Assembly (NCBI RefSeq): GCF_016859285.1
Contig: NC_053414.1
Span: 26,452,761 to 26,516,760 of the forward strand
DNA from: Xiphias gladius
Lineage: Eukaryota; Chordata; Actinopteri; Istiophoriformes; Xiphiidae
Reading direction: 5' to 3'
DNA length: 64,000 nucleotides
The stretch's first letter is position 1. Each line of letters starts with the position of its first letter. Under the pieces are notes generated by a model that saw only the letters and a list, made by a program, of their open reading frames with translations, ran no database searches and was not told where the DNA came from. This document shows, in pieces, positions 30,323 to 41,592 of this stretch. The translations under genes were made by a program, and so were the position numbers.

Positions 30323-31822
30323 CTGTCAAGAGAAATTCACACGGAGAAAAGGGATTCAGAAATTGCATGCGTGTGCCAGTGTGTGTGTGTGTGTGTGTTC
30401 ATAGTGGGAAGGCAGTACCTCTTGGACCAAACATCTTCAGGTAGCAGTGTGCACAGTATGGCTTCTCATCATACTGAAACACAGTCACCAGGACATATTT
30501 ACTGCATTTGTTTACTTGTACTATTTATTCATTCAATTGCTTTTTGTTTTTACTATTTACTTTATGTATGTCTTCATTCATTATCCTCATATACCTCTGC
30601 ATGTTGTCCAGCTGTGAGCTGTCTGTTGCACTTTTGACACTTCAGACACAGAGGGTGGTAGTCCCTCCCTAAGGACCTCTTCTTCTCACCTGGACCAAAG
30701 AAAGATGAGGGCTGCGTTAATGAGAAGTAGGGTGGAATATTTTTTCATGGATTTCCAACCAAAAAGTCAGAGGAATTTTGCATTTGCACAGATACACTCT
30801 GTATTTTCACAACATCAGGTCTGGATTCTTTGAAATGTGTGACAATCAGTTTCGATTAATTCATATTTTTCATCTAATTTACAAGAAATGTGCTTGTGCG
30901 ATTCGGATATCTGGTTCAGAATATACAGATTGTTACTTTCTTCAGCACAAATAGGCCAGAGAGTTTGGTGTTGGAGGAAAAGAGGTAAGTAGGCCAGGTC
31001 ACATCAGAGAATTTGAACTTAGCTGGCACATGAATAGGAAAGTAAAAACTAGCAGTAACAGAACAGCAAAATAGACTTGAAATAGGTTGTTTGAGCGTTT
31101 TTGTGATTCTAATAGTGAGGTCTGAGTGTGAGAGAGGGCTTAAATAAAAGAGAGAGAAGGTAAGGAGGAAATCCAGAGACCAAGCTTGCACGCATGTTTG
31201 GCTAGACCCACATCCTGTTGTTATTGTGGATCTTGAAAGAGAACTAGTGAGAAAACCAGTGAGAAAGTCTTTTTTATCCTCCAATTAAGCCTTTTTAGCA
31301 CATATCAAAATGGAAAGCAATGCCCTTTCTAAAGGCAGGTATTTTAACATGTCATAGCAGGGAAAGCAAAGGTGTAACTAATAATATTAGCAATGGCTTA
31401 GTTAGGTTTAGCTGTATTTAGTCAGGTTTGTGCACAATATCATTGCAGTGACACTGTTACACCTTAATGGTATGCAGGCAATGTTAACGTTGTGAGAAAT
31501 CCCTTTTATTATTGTTGTTAATAATATTTTCACCTGTCCCTTTATACTTTTGTTTAATGCCCTAGACATTTTTGTGTAAGTTCTGACAAAAAAAATCCTA
31601 ATTAAAATCTTTTCTTATTTGTACCTTTTCTTATTAAATTGAAACAAGAAAAATACGGACACAGATAGAAGGCAAAAAAGAAAGTTAGAAATAAATAGAG
31701 AACCATACAGAAAGAAAATGGCAGGCAGACAGAGGAAGACAAAGACATAGAGTAAAAGAATTTAAGAAGTCAGACTCACCAAAGAAGACAGGCTTCCCAC
31801 AGATTGGACAGTAGCTTACCAT
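30312..31822 (-). CDS. CRIP-type single-LIM-domain protein (small multi-exon gene)
   Basis: Three well-defined coding exons plus a tentative fourth give a protein of about 67 aa with one complete LIM domain. The zinc ligands are C5-x2-C8, H26-x2-C29, C32-x2-C35 and C53-x2-C56, the exact LIM spacing. The family is the cysteine-rich (intestinal) protein group: GEKKRSLGRDYHPLCLKCQK and EKPYCAHCYLKMFGPRG parallel CRIP1 (LGKDWHRPCLKC, GKPYCNHPC, FGPKG). Exon lengths (95 and 55 nt) and phases are those of CRIP genes as I recall them. CRIP proteins are small intracellular zinc-binding proteins of uncertain molecular role. It is clearly diverged from CRIP1, so I give no symbol. No other LIM repeat is seen. 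The gene lies divergently to the RNF38-type gene and in tandem with pi4k2b. Confidence 0.85.
30419..30473 (-). CDS. LIM gene coding exon 3: last zinc ligand pair
   Basis: 55 nt encoding YDEKPYCAHCYLKMFGPR plus one base; ligands C53 and C56. The acceptor is GTGTTTCAG|TAT and the donor CAAGAG|GTACTG. If the donor is not used, the frame continues for six codons to TGA at 30401-30399, giving a TAFPL ending. Confidence 0.88.
30595..30689 (-). CDS. LIM gene coding exon 2: core of the LIM domain
   Basis: 95 nt. Completes Gly15, then encodes EKKRSLGRDYHPLCLKCQKC and NRQLTAGQHAE. Holds ligands H26, C29, C32 and C35. The acceptor is TTTGGTCCAG|GT and the donor GCAGAG|GTATAT. Confidence 0.9.
31780..31822 (-). 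CDS. LIM gene coding exon 1: MVSYCPICGKPVFF
   Basis: ATG at 31822-31820 in context CCATCATGG. Encodes 14 residues plus one base, with the first zinc ligand pair C5 and C8. The donor is CTTTG|GTGAGT. An upstream untranslated exon may exist but is not visible. Confidence 0.85.
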
Positions 31823-32521
31823 GATGGTATATAATTATTTATCATACAGTGTGTGCCTGGGTCTGCACTTGAGCTGGCGTGGTGAGAAAATATATCCTAC
31901 GAGAGCTTACGTGTGAATGTGTGTGTGAACAGAAAATTGACAGGAAAACCGTTCAACTGTAGATATGTAGGTGTCTTGTGAAGTCAGAACCAGGATGTGG
32001 TGAGTGAGACGTCAGAGGAAGAGAGAAAAATGTGATTTGAGAAGTAAATGCTATCATCAGTGGAAAAAAGGGAGACAGGAAGCATCCCTAATCAAGCCTT
32101 CTTTATATGATAACAGATGCAGTATAAAGTCACATAAATAAGAATTATTTTACTGTCAGTTTTATATTTGCCTACATCAAATGCTTTGGGGACCCAGCCT
32201 TGTTGCCCTAAAAAGTGTAAGGGAAAGGGAGAGAAAAAGAAAGAAAGAGGGTTGAGGAGAGAAGGGACAAAAACCAGCTGTCAGCAGCTCAAATTCCCAT
32301 CTATCTCCTCTCCTTTCCTGCTCTTTTCACCTTCTTTTCTAGATTAAAAACAAGGAGTTGAGCTGCTGAATCGGTGAGGGAAACCTGACACTTGTGCCTT
32401 TCTTCCCTTCTTTCTGTCGATCCTCTCTCTTACTCTCTATGTCTCCCTTTCCCTGTCACATACTCACACACATGCACGCCCCCGCTCACTGACTCACACA
32501 GACACACACCACACGCCCATT

Positions 32522-32574
<53 letters not shown>

Positions 32575-33248
32575 GCGCACCAAAAAGGCCGTACTTCTCC
32601 TCAATGACATCACATAAGGAGGCTGCAGCCAAAGAGCTGAGGGAGAGGCAGGGTGAGGCCGGGCTGGTGGAGGGACAGACAGGGGCGGGGGAGGTGTGTG
32701 TTTGTGTGAGCGTGTGCGTGTGCGTGTGCGTGTGCGTGTGCGTGTGTGTGGAGGCAGTTATCCCCTCGGGATATGTGATGGAAGCAGACCTGGGGAGGGA
32801 GAGGGGTGAGGAGAGATGAACGAGACAAGGATGGAGACAGTAGCCAGCCTCAACTCAGCGGGGACAAAGAAGATGAACTCTGATGAACTTCACAGAGGGG
32901 AACAAGGCCGCTGAAGTCAGTGTGGAAGACAGGCAAACGTCTGTGTGGTTCGATCCCTATCACTGTCAGTGGAACTCATTTTTGCCTTATGAATGACTGA
33001 AACACATGTACAACTCCATGAAGTAGCAGTCAGGAAAGTATAACGGTGGAAGAAGTACCAGTTTTCAGATCCTACAAAATTTTACTTAAGTAGAATTACA
33101 TTAGCAAAATACTTAAGGTATCAAAAGTGCTCATTATGAAAAATGGGCCTTATCAGTATTATTGTATTTTTGGGTTATTATTACAGATGCATTTCTGCAG
33201 GCTTACATGCAGTATGTTATGTTACAGCTGCGTAGTCGTTTCCAAAAC
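31823..33248. other. Upstream of the LIM gene; microsatellites, no gene
   Basis: Probable promoter side of the LIM gene (minus strand), with no assignable core element. Contains a CA tract (32524-32567), GTGTGC-type repeats at 32695-32750 and GA-rich patches at 32218-32260. No coding frame with recognisable similarity. Confidence 0.5.
32524..32567. repeat. (CA)n microsatellite
   Basis: About 21 CA units, preceded by a CA-rich imperfect stretch from 32460. Confidence 0.95.
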
Positions 33249-33705
33249 TTTAAAGAGGAACTCCACGGATTCAACAAGTCACAGGTGTTGGGGAGTACTA
33301 CTGCATATGTGCAAAAAGTTGTATAAAGCCTTTTGTGGCTCCAGAGGGAGCTGGACAAAATCTGATAAATTGCCTCAAGTGATTACACTTGAGTCAACGT
33401 TGGTTGGGGCTGAAGACTACAAGTCTGAAAATGAAAAAAATCTGGGGGTGTGGCGTTAAAAGGAAGTGAGCTCAGCGGACCTCAGTAGCCTGCTCCTCAT
33501 CTTTGCTTGAGGCTAGAGGATCTGCTCATTAGCTCCTACTGGCATGGCGCACCTGAACCTCCAACCAAACTGCCGGCCGTTGAGTCGCATTACGGGAAAT
33601 GTAGGAGGCATGTTTTGACAAGGAAGAAGAATGTGTGGAATAAAGAAAGACGACATCTCCGGTTCTGCGGCGTCGATTTTAATCCTTTTTTAAAAATCTG
33701 TCTGA
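33249..33705 (+). repeat. Dispersed DNA-transposon-like repeat, apparently truncated
   Basis: Starts TTAAAGAGGAACTCCACGGA, an end type of non-autonomous fish elements whose other end would be the inverted TGGAGTTCCTCTTTAA. That second end is not present here, so the copy is cut off near 33705, where AT-rich unrelated DNA begins. The body (for example GGCGTTAAAAGGAAGTGAGC) is a pattern I recognise from perciform genomes. The frames in it are not genes. Confidence 0.5.
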
Positions 33706-33829
33706 CTATGTTTTAGGAGTGCAATGCTAAACCATTGGAGTACTCTTAAATTTTTATTTTTTATTTTATATTGTTGTGGTAAGAATTTTTTTTTTGGATA
33801 ATATAGAAAAAGATTTGAAAACTTCTAAA

Positions 33830-34430
33830 GAGTTGCTTAGATTTTTTCTCTGAATTTAAGTAAGACTACATTCATCGTCTTTGGTAATCGTGTAACAGAT
33901 TTACCAAGCAAACTTAAGAGATGTGATAAGTGATGTTGAAATTCAAAGAGTGTCTGAAATGAAATTCTTTGGACTGAATGTGCAGGAAACCACATGTAAA
34001 TTATGTCAGAGCAGTCTGTTGCATACTGTATAAGGATTTTTCAAATCAAGCTACATCATACACTTTGTATTCTTGACCTATGCTTCCATACATGTGTTGG
34101 AAGTATGGGAGAGGACACAAATTTTATTTTATACTTTTTATACACTCTTTTTATATGCCCTTTAAAAAAGAGCTATGAAAATTCTAATTAAAACCACTTA
34201 TCAAGAACCCAGGACACTACTGTATATTAAATATAAAGCTGTAAAATTCAGAGACTGTAGATTTTAAAACAGCACAAATCAGCTCAAAAACAAATTTCAT
34301 CTTGAAGGTGTCCAAAAGTTGTTTTAAATGAAAGAAACACAATATTTATAAATACAGTTTAATCCACAACAATGCATCATATTTTATATTATATCTACGT
34401 TTTTATGTTATACATTTTATAAATTCCTCA
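33830..34430 (+). mobile_element. Decayed LINE reverse transcriptase fragment (plus strand)
   Basis: Conceptual translation with several frameshifts and stops gives pieces in the order seen in the C-terminal part of an L2/CR1-clade ORF2: TTFIVFGNRVTDLPSKL, a DVEIQRVSEMKFFGLNV segment, then a tract ending in VWERT and KKSYENSN. No intact frame of useful length remains. The element ends in AT-rich DNA. Confidence 0.6.
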
Positions 34431-34555
34431 TAAATATAAAGATAGATCCTAAAATTAACTAATAACTATAGTTGTCGTATAAAAAAGGGAGTAAGTGAGT
34501 GCAATATTTCCCTCTAAAATGTAATGAAGTACAAGAATAGAGTAGCAAATATATG

Positions 34556-34607
34556 CATGTATTTATTTGCATGTACGTATATATATGTACATGCAAATAA
34601 ATACATG
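34556..34607. repeat. Perfect inverted repeat, 21-bp arms, 10-bp spacer
   Basis: Left arm 34556-34576 (starts CATGTATTTATTTGCATG) and right arm 34587-34607 are exact reverse complements across all 21 positions, with spacer GTATATATAT. The sequence can form a stable hairpin or cruciform. It lies in AT-rich DNA just after the LINE fragment. Confidence 0.95.
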
Positions 34608-35538
34608 AATAAATGAATGAATATATCTGACAAACATATTTTCACAGCCCTCAAACATCACAAATACATCTACATACAATTTCTGTTGTTCTGCTGATGA
34701 ACTTCAGAGTGCCACAAAATATATGAAGTATTTCATCATTTGCATATTTGCCAGCATCCCTCTCCTGTGTGTCATGCTTTGCAGAGGGATGGAATACCAA
34801 GTAGCTATTTCATCTGACCAGCCTTCCCTACAGGATAACCTATCATGTCTCTCCATCAGCATTCATTGTGTGTGGACAGTGCTAGGAGAGTTACATCCTG
34901 AATTGGAGGCCTATATGCAGGCCTAGCTTACAATGTTTTTTGATGCAAATGATGATGTTGTGATTTTAATAGAGAGCAGAGAGTGAAAGCAAAGATTTGT
35001 GTTATCAGAGTGAGAAGGACCAGCTAGAAGGAGAGGAAGGGAGGATTTCCACAGGTTAAATTTGAGGGAAATAGAACAGAATTGAAGGGAAAGGGATAAG
35101 ATTAAAAAGAAAGAGGGAGCAGAGTATGGAGAAACAGAGGCCATGTAATTGTGAAATGGAGAGAGAAAGGAAACAAGAGGAGAGAAGAGAGGGGGCGTTA
35201 AAAACCACATTTCCCTGTGGATCTTTTGGTAAGACTGTGTTGAGGAAACTGCCAAAACTCAACTTAACACACACATTCCCGCACTAGCACACACATATGC
35301 ATGGTTCACTTTTGCCAAGTCATATGAGATACACCAACACACACACTGGATGGAGAGATGTGGGAATATTTGTTTGCCTGTATGTGTGTGTGAACAGGAT
35401 TTATAGTAACATTCAGTGAGTGGTGGACACAGGCAGAGCTCGGAGGAGAGTGAGGGAGAGAAACACTGGCTCCTCTCCTCCGTGTCCTCTGGTGGGTTGG
35501 CTCTTGCCGAGGCCAAACCCTCCGACGCCGGCTTTGGG

Positions 35539-35540
<2 letters not shown>

Positions 35541-35579
<39 letters not shown>
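35541..35579. repeat. (GT)n microsatellite followed by G-rich tract
   Basis: About 19 GT units running into GGGGTGGGGTGGGGAGTGGG (35578-35597 region), a G-rich stretch with quadruplex potential. Confidence 0.93.
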
Positions 35580-35581
<2 letters not shown>

Positions 35582-36547
35582 GTGGGGTGGGGAGTGGGGG
35601 GGCACCTCAGGAAGAGGCTCAGGAAAGAAAACGGCTGGAAGGATTCCTTCTTCCCACACATAAATGCACTCTTGATCACATGTGCGTACACATGAACGCA
35701 CACTCACATACAAAGAGAAAAAAAGGAGCCTTTGGAAGGATTCCTTTTCCCCCACTCACTCTCACACACCCACTCGTTATCACGTTTCAGTTCTTGGCAT
35801 CCTCCTTTCTCCTCCAAGCCCAGAATATGACATGGCTTTGGGGTTGCATCTCAGCTGCATACACACAATCAGCCTCACAGTACAAGACATATGGCAAACA
35901 AAATCAAGCAGCATTTCAAGCATTAGACAGATGAAGGTAACCAAAGGACCACATGGTAATCTGCTTTGTGATATCTGTTTTAGGTATAGAGGAAAAACTT
36001 TTTTGCTTTTCTCTGATATTTTCATTTGTTGTAAAAATATCAGTTTTCACATTTACTTTTCTTTGCCTCTTGTGAATTATCATAATGTCAAAGAAAAGCA
36101 AACAGCTTAAGCTTTTCTAACCAAGCCAAAACCAAAAAAAAATTCTTTCACCCTTTTACTGTCACAAAGCCATTCTGGTGCTCATTTGGCACAGTTGGAT
36201 GGATATTTTGGTGCACTGTGCACCATGGTGTGGTGACCCATTTCTGCTGTGTGTTTTTCCACAAATATCCCCCTCTGTGACGGCCATTCTGGAGTCAGAC
36301 GATCTAAAGGCTATAATCCTCTACTTAGGGTATCAGCGAATGGAAAAATCAGGAAAATAAGTCCTTGTTTTTCACAATTAATCTGGCAAAGCCTATAAGT
36401 CCTCTCATACCTCTATGTAGCGATATGATTATGGCATGGTGACTATTACTACATGATTAGTAGCTCTGAGTGGCTGGGTCAGTCAAGTTTTCATGATACG
36501 ATATTCTGTTGTTTTCTATGGTGTGTGCAGAAACCAATGGAGGGATG

Positions 36548-36550
<3 letters not shown>

Positions 36551-36585
<35 letters not shown>

Positions 36586-36595
36586 ATGTGTGTGC

Positions 36596-36681
<86 letters not shown>
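36551..36681. repeat. Compound (GT)n(GA)n(GT)n microsatellite
   Basis: GT tract 36551-36613 (with two GC interruptions), GA tract 36614-36646 (about 16 units), then GT tract 36647-36681. Confidence 0.97.
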
Positions 36682-36685
<4 letters not shown>

Positions 36686-37289
36686 ATATGACTAGACATT
36701 GTGATGACCAGTTTGAGTTTTAGACCATTGGAGTGAGAATAATGTGGACATTTTGGTCACTTTCTGACACACCTTCAAAGGGCTGTTTGACTTGGTTTTA
36801 CGGCTCAGGTTAGAATCAGGTTTAGCTTTTGGTTAGGCATTTAGTTGTGATGGTCAAGGATAGGGTAAGGGGCTATGGAATCCATTATGTAAATGAGTAT
36901 CCTCAAAAAGATAGAAGTACACACACACAAAAGTGTTTGTGTGTGTGTGTGTGTGTTTGTTTGTTTGCTTGTTTGTGTGTGTGTGCCAGTACCATAAATT
37001 AAACAGGTGATGAGGACACTCTGGCATTTAATTCACTATAAGGCTGATATGCAGTGCCAATCCCCCAAATGGCTAAAGAGCTCTTGAAATACCACACACG
37101 CACGCAAGCAACAGCTACTAACACATGCCATGCCATAAATACCAAGAACTGAACTTCTAGCATGGTGCATTTGTTGCTGTGATGCCATTAGCCTCAAGAC
37201 TGCTTAACAAGAGAGAATAAACACAGTAAAGGCCAAGCCAAGCAAAACATTTTTGGCCATGCTAGTGGCAAGTCGGCTGATCCACCCTT

Positions 37290-37725
37290 TTGGTCTGGAC
37301 TGAAAAATCTCAACAATTATTAGATGGATTGCCATGAAATTTTGTACAGACATTCATGGTCCCCAGAAGATGAATCATATCGAGTTTGGAGATCTCCTGA
37401 CTTTTCTTCTAGTGTCACCTGAACTTTTATTTGAAATGTCTTTACGACTATTGGATTGATTTCCATGAAATCTAGTAAATCGGGTGCCATTTGCAGGACA
37501 CAATTTTGACTTACTCGGTAAAATTTCTCAACATCCACCATATGGATTGGCACAAATTTTGGTACAGACATTCATACCCCCGTCAGGATGAATTCAAATA
37601 AAATAACTTTGGAGATTTCCTTGATTTCCCTTAGCTTCATCATCAGGTCATGTTTCTAATGAGTAAAACACCTGCAAAACTAATGACATTACCATCAGCC
37701 TCAACTCATGCAAATTATATCTAAT
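37290..37725. repeat. Fish dispersed repeat built of diverged sub-units
   Basis: The phrase ATGGATTGCCATGAAATTTT GTACAGACATTCAT appears near 37322; related phrases recur near 37450 (TTGGATTGATTTCCATGAAAT) and 37541 (ATGGATTGGCACAAATTTTG, then GTACAGACATTCAT). It ends with CTGCAAAACTAATGACATT. This repeated 'locate, GTACAGACATTCAT, ccc, GATGAAT' structure is a familiar perciform interspersed repeat. The minus-strand frame at 37320-37571 is incidental. Confidence 0.65.
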
Positions 37726-37908
37726 ATAAAGCAAAACACAAATATTATATCTGTTATATCATTTATACATCCTACTATTCAGTCTGTCATCTGCATGCCA
37801 ACAAATGCCTCTGCATATTCCTTTAAAGGATGATTTATTTTTTATGAGGTGGATATTAAGATGTAAGTTATTCCAATTTGTTATAGCTCTGTAAATGACT
37901 TTTTTTTT

Positions 37909-39720
37909 TCAACGAGTTAGTTCTTGGACTGGGTACCACAATATGACTGTTACCAGCCAACCTGGTGTTGTGGTTATGTTTCTGCAGTAAACTCTATGTT
38001 CGAATATAAATGCTGGCATCGTTAAGTTAATGGTACAGCTGAACAATGTGGCCATGCTTAAGTAAATCCTTTGCTTAATGGTGAGCCATGACAGGTTGGA
38101 TTGCAACTTTCTGGTGCTAGTTCCAATAGAGCAGCCCAGAACAAATCTGACAGCCTTGTTTTGTGCTACTTGTAATTTTGCAAAAGTTTGTTTTAGATGC
38201 AGACGACCACACTGTTGAAAAGTATGGTTGACCCAGCATATGTGACTGTCCATAGGGAGAAAACTTTCTTGTGACTGCAATACTCCAGCCTATTTTACTA
38301 ACAATTGTATTAATGTGCTCGGTCCATGATGGATGACTGTGAAGGACTAGGCCCAACAATGTAGCTTTGTCCACCTGTTGTATGGACCGGATATGGATAG
38401 CACCAGTTTAGGCTTAGAAACCAATTTGTGTCGTGACCAAAAGATGATACCTTTAGTTTTGGATATAATTAAGGCTAATTTATTTGTTTTAATCCAATCA
38501 TATACTATATTCAACTCACTAGACAAAACTTGATTTACTTGTTTGAATGTGGTTGCTGCATAATATTCACTGGAATTGTCAGCGTACATTGTTATTCCTG
38601 CTTTTTTCACAGCAGAGGGCAAGTCATTAATAAAAACTGAAAAGAAGAGTGGTCCCAAACAACTTCCTTGAGGTATAGGCTATTAAACTACTCCAGCCTG
38701 ATAGACTACAATTGTAAAAGACACTCTGTGTTGTAGAGGAAAGATAACTCTTCATCAATGCAGTCATGGATGAACTAAAGCCATAACACTGAAGCTTTTC
38801 AGTTAAAAATCACATGATCAATGTCATCAAAGGTGGCCCCTGAAATCTAACAAAACCGCTCCCAATATTTTTGAGTTATCAATCTCCCTTTACCAGTCAT
38901 CTGTCATTTGTATAAGTGCTGTACAGGTTGAGTAACTCTATCTGTATGCACGTTGATATTTGGTAATCAAGCTGTTATCGTTAAAGTAGTCTTAGATCCG
39001 AACATAAATAATCCTCTCCATAACCTTGCTAAGCACAAGAAGAATACTTACAGGTCTACTATTAGGCCCACTGAATAGTATGTTATTACCCCTAAGCAAC
39101 GGAATGATTTTTTCCTCCTTCCACAGCCTAGGATACATCCTACATAGCAGACATCTATTCAATATGTGACTTTAGGGACCTGAATCAGCAGCGATGTTTA
39201 GCACCTTGCTGTCAAAATTGTCTGGGCCTGTGCTGCCATTATCAGGAAGACTTTTCAGCGATTTCTTAACATCTCTATCCTCTACACAGTTGAATTGGAA
39301 CATACAATCTTTTCTTTTACCATCCCTTATTTCATTACTTATCACTTCACAAGGGTTGGAATCAGTGCTACCTAGGCTCTACCTCAGAATGTTCACCCTA
39401 TTGCTGACAAAGTTGTTAAAACAGTTAGTGACATCTTGGCATTTAGTTAAAATCATTCCATCTGATTTAACAAAAGAGGCACATGCATTTTTCTTCCTTC
39501 CCACGATTTCATCCAAAGGATTTCACAGTTTAGCATAATATTTAATACTATTAATTATTTCCATATAATATTCTTTCTTCTTCCTTCTGTTCAATTTGGT
39601 CACTTGGTCTCTCAGTTTACAGTATTTTAATCTGTCCTCCAATACACCTGATTTTACTGCTACCAATTTATATTCATTGTTTTATTTCATTAATCCTTGT
39701 CAATCCTGTTCGGCCAAACA
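37909..39720 (-). mobile_element. Degenerate LINE (L2/CR1-like) ORF2 reverse transcriptase
   Basis: Minus-strand translation in broken frames gives the reverse transcriptase domain order: an upstream linker rich in Lys/Arg (about 39490-39680), SRPVSIL near 39060 (finger motif), GSCLGPLFFSVFINDLPSAV near 38620-38680, the catalytic box, SKTKGIIFWSRH near 38440-38480, then the thumb/C-terminal part down to 37909. The catalytic YADD box is YADN here (38580-38591). Frames change at about 38350-38370 and 38120-38280, with stops throughout. No endonuclease domain is seen, so this is a 5'-truncated inactive copy. Confidence 0.85.
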
Positions 39721-40591
39721 TTGTTAAAACCCACAGAACTTTATTTTAAATTGTAGTAGAGACTGCAAAGTTTGAAAAGATACCAAATAGGTCAGACTGA
39801 ATTTGGGGGAAAATTATATAAAATGATTCACAAGACATCTAAAATATTTCCATTTGATTTAATGATGCCACCATAAAGAAGTCTTTCTTGGGTCTAAAAT
39901 ATTTCACTCAGTGTAAACATCATAAAGCTTCAATGAAGACTTGGAACTAGCTCATACATGCAGTTAGACAGTGTGGAATAAGATGATTTTAACAACCTTG
40001 AAGCTACTTAAGGGGAAACAAAAAAGGAAAACTGTATATTACGGGGATGATGATTATACATGGTTTCAAACTTCCAGAGCTGACCTCAGTCACTCAGCGG
40101 GGTTCTGAGTGTATAGTACTCAGTTCTCCAGGCTGGTCCTACCTTTTGTTTAGATCTGCTTGGGGAAACAGAGAGGCAGGCAGAAGGAAAGAACCTAATG
40201 TGTTGCTTCTTGCCTGTGCATTCTTGGCATAGCTCTTTGCCCTTTTCATTTTTTGACTGTGATTTTTTTTCTCTCTTGCTTTAATAGTGAAGCCAAGGGT
40301 CCACAGCCAGCCAAGTCCCACCGCTCCAGTCTGGCTAAGCCACAGAAAGCTTGGCTTCCTCTACTCTGTGCTCTCTCTCTCTCTCTCTCTCTCATTCTCC
40401 ATGTATGAATACAGTATGCGTCCCTCTCTCTTCTCTTTGTATATTTCTCTATGTCGCTATGTCTCTCTTAGTTGTCTCGTTTCTTTGCATTTTTTTCTCT
40501 GTCTACATTGGTCATTCTGCCTCTTTGTCTCAATTCCTCCTCTATTTTTTTTTGTCTTGTTCTCTTCTAACAAATACTCACTCACTCTCTC

Positions 40592-40699
<108 letters not shown>

Positions 40700-41536
40700 C
40701 CCTCTCTATTTCCCTGCCTGTCAGTCTGTCACAGCCAGCGGACTGGTTTAGCAGGCGGGGTTCAGCTGGGCTCCACAAACACATGGCTCTCAATCTGCCT
40801 TCTTGTGTGTGCTGGAATGGTATTTCTATTTCTATGCTCTTCTTGCTCTCTACTTAATCTTCTTCTTTTTTTTTTTTTAATTTTATGGACGTGTTTTCAG
40901 ACAAGTTAAGTATTTCTAAATTTTTACATATGGATTTCACAAACATATGATAGGCCATATGTGCATCCTTTTTGCAGTGAACTTGGTATCTAGATTAACA
41001 AATTTCAAACACTCTTATCATTTGGAATGTCTTTATTGTCAAATATAACCTTCAAAAACATATTGCATAACCATTAGGTAATGAAAAAGGCATTAAAGCA
41101 GTGACATGCTATCTAAAATTCAGCTGCTCCTCAGAGGACACTCAGTCTTTTTCTACACAATGTGAGTTTGAATGTATCCAAAAGAGACTGTGTTGGCAAT
41201 TTGCTCCTCTCTGTCTAACAAGTGAAATTGAATTATATATCAAGAACGCCTTGTGTTCACTAAAAACAGGATAGTCCCACTCAAGCAAAGCCCGCTCCCT
41301 CTTCTACTATGCCCATTTCTATCTGATCAGCACCATTCATTCCGCCACTTAGTCAGGAATCTAATTAGACCAGAATATCAACATTAAAACACATATCTGC
41401 CCCCCTCCCTCCAATCTCTCTCTCTCTTTGTTTCTCTGCTCTTCCCTACAGCTGGTGAGAGTATGGTTTGTGGCTGCCCCTCCCCCAGCGTTTGAACAAG
41501 CCAATAAGAGAGCACGTCAGCAAAATAACCCCCCCA

Positions 41537-41539
<3 letters not shown>

Positions 41540-41590
<51 letters not shown>
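41540..41590. repeat. (CA)n microsatellite
   Basis: About 25 CA units, immediately followed by a C/T-rich region. Confidence 0.95.

Positions 41591-41592
<2 letters not shown>

Larger units (their letters stand above)
34608..37289. other. Intergenic, microsatellite-rich; no gene recognised
   Basis: Holds two microsatellites listed separately and GA-rich sequence at 34960-35190. Overlapping open frames of 100-170 codons on both strands near 35300-35930 are driven by GT/CA and GA bias and lack any domain. The segment 36900-36990 has further GT/GTTT repeats. Confidence 0.5.

Noticed and set aside
34556-34607. The palindrome as a microRNA gene
   Set aside because: Perfect pairing and high AT content are unlike a normal microRNA precursor and no known mature sequence is recognised; kept only as a structural finding.
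35306-36110. Several 100-170 aa frames on both strands
   Set aside because: They arise from GT/CA tracts and GA-rich DNA; overlapping frames on opposite strands with His/Thr/Cys/Val bias indicate chance.
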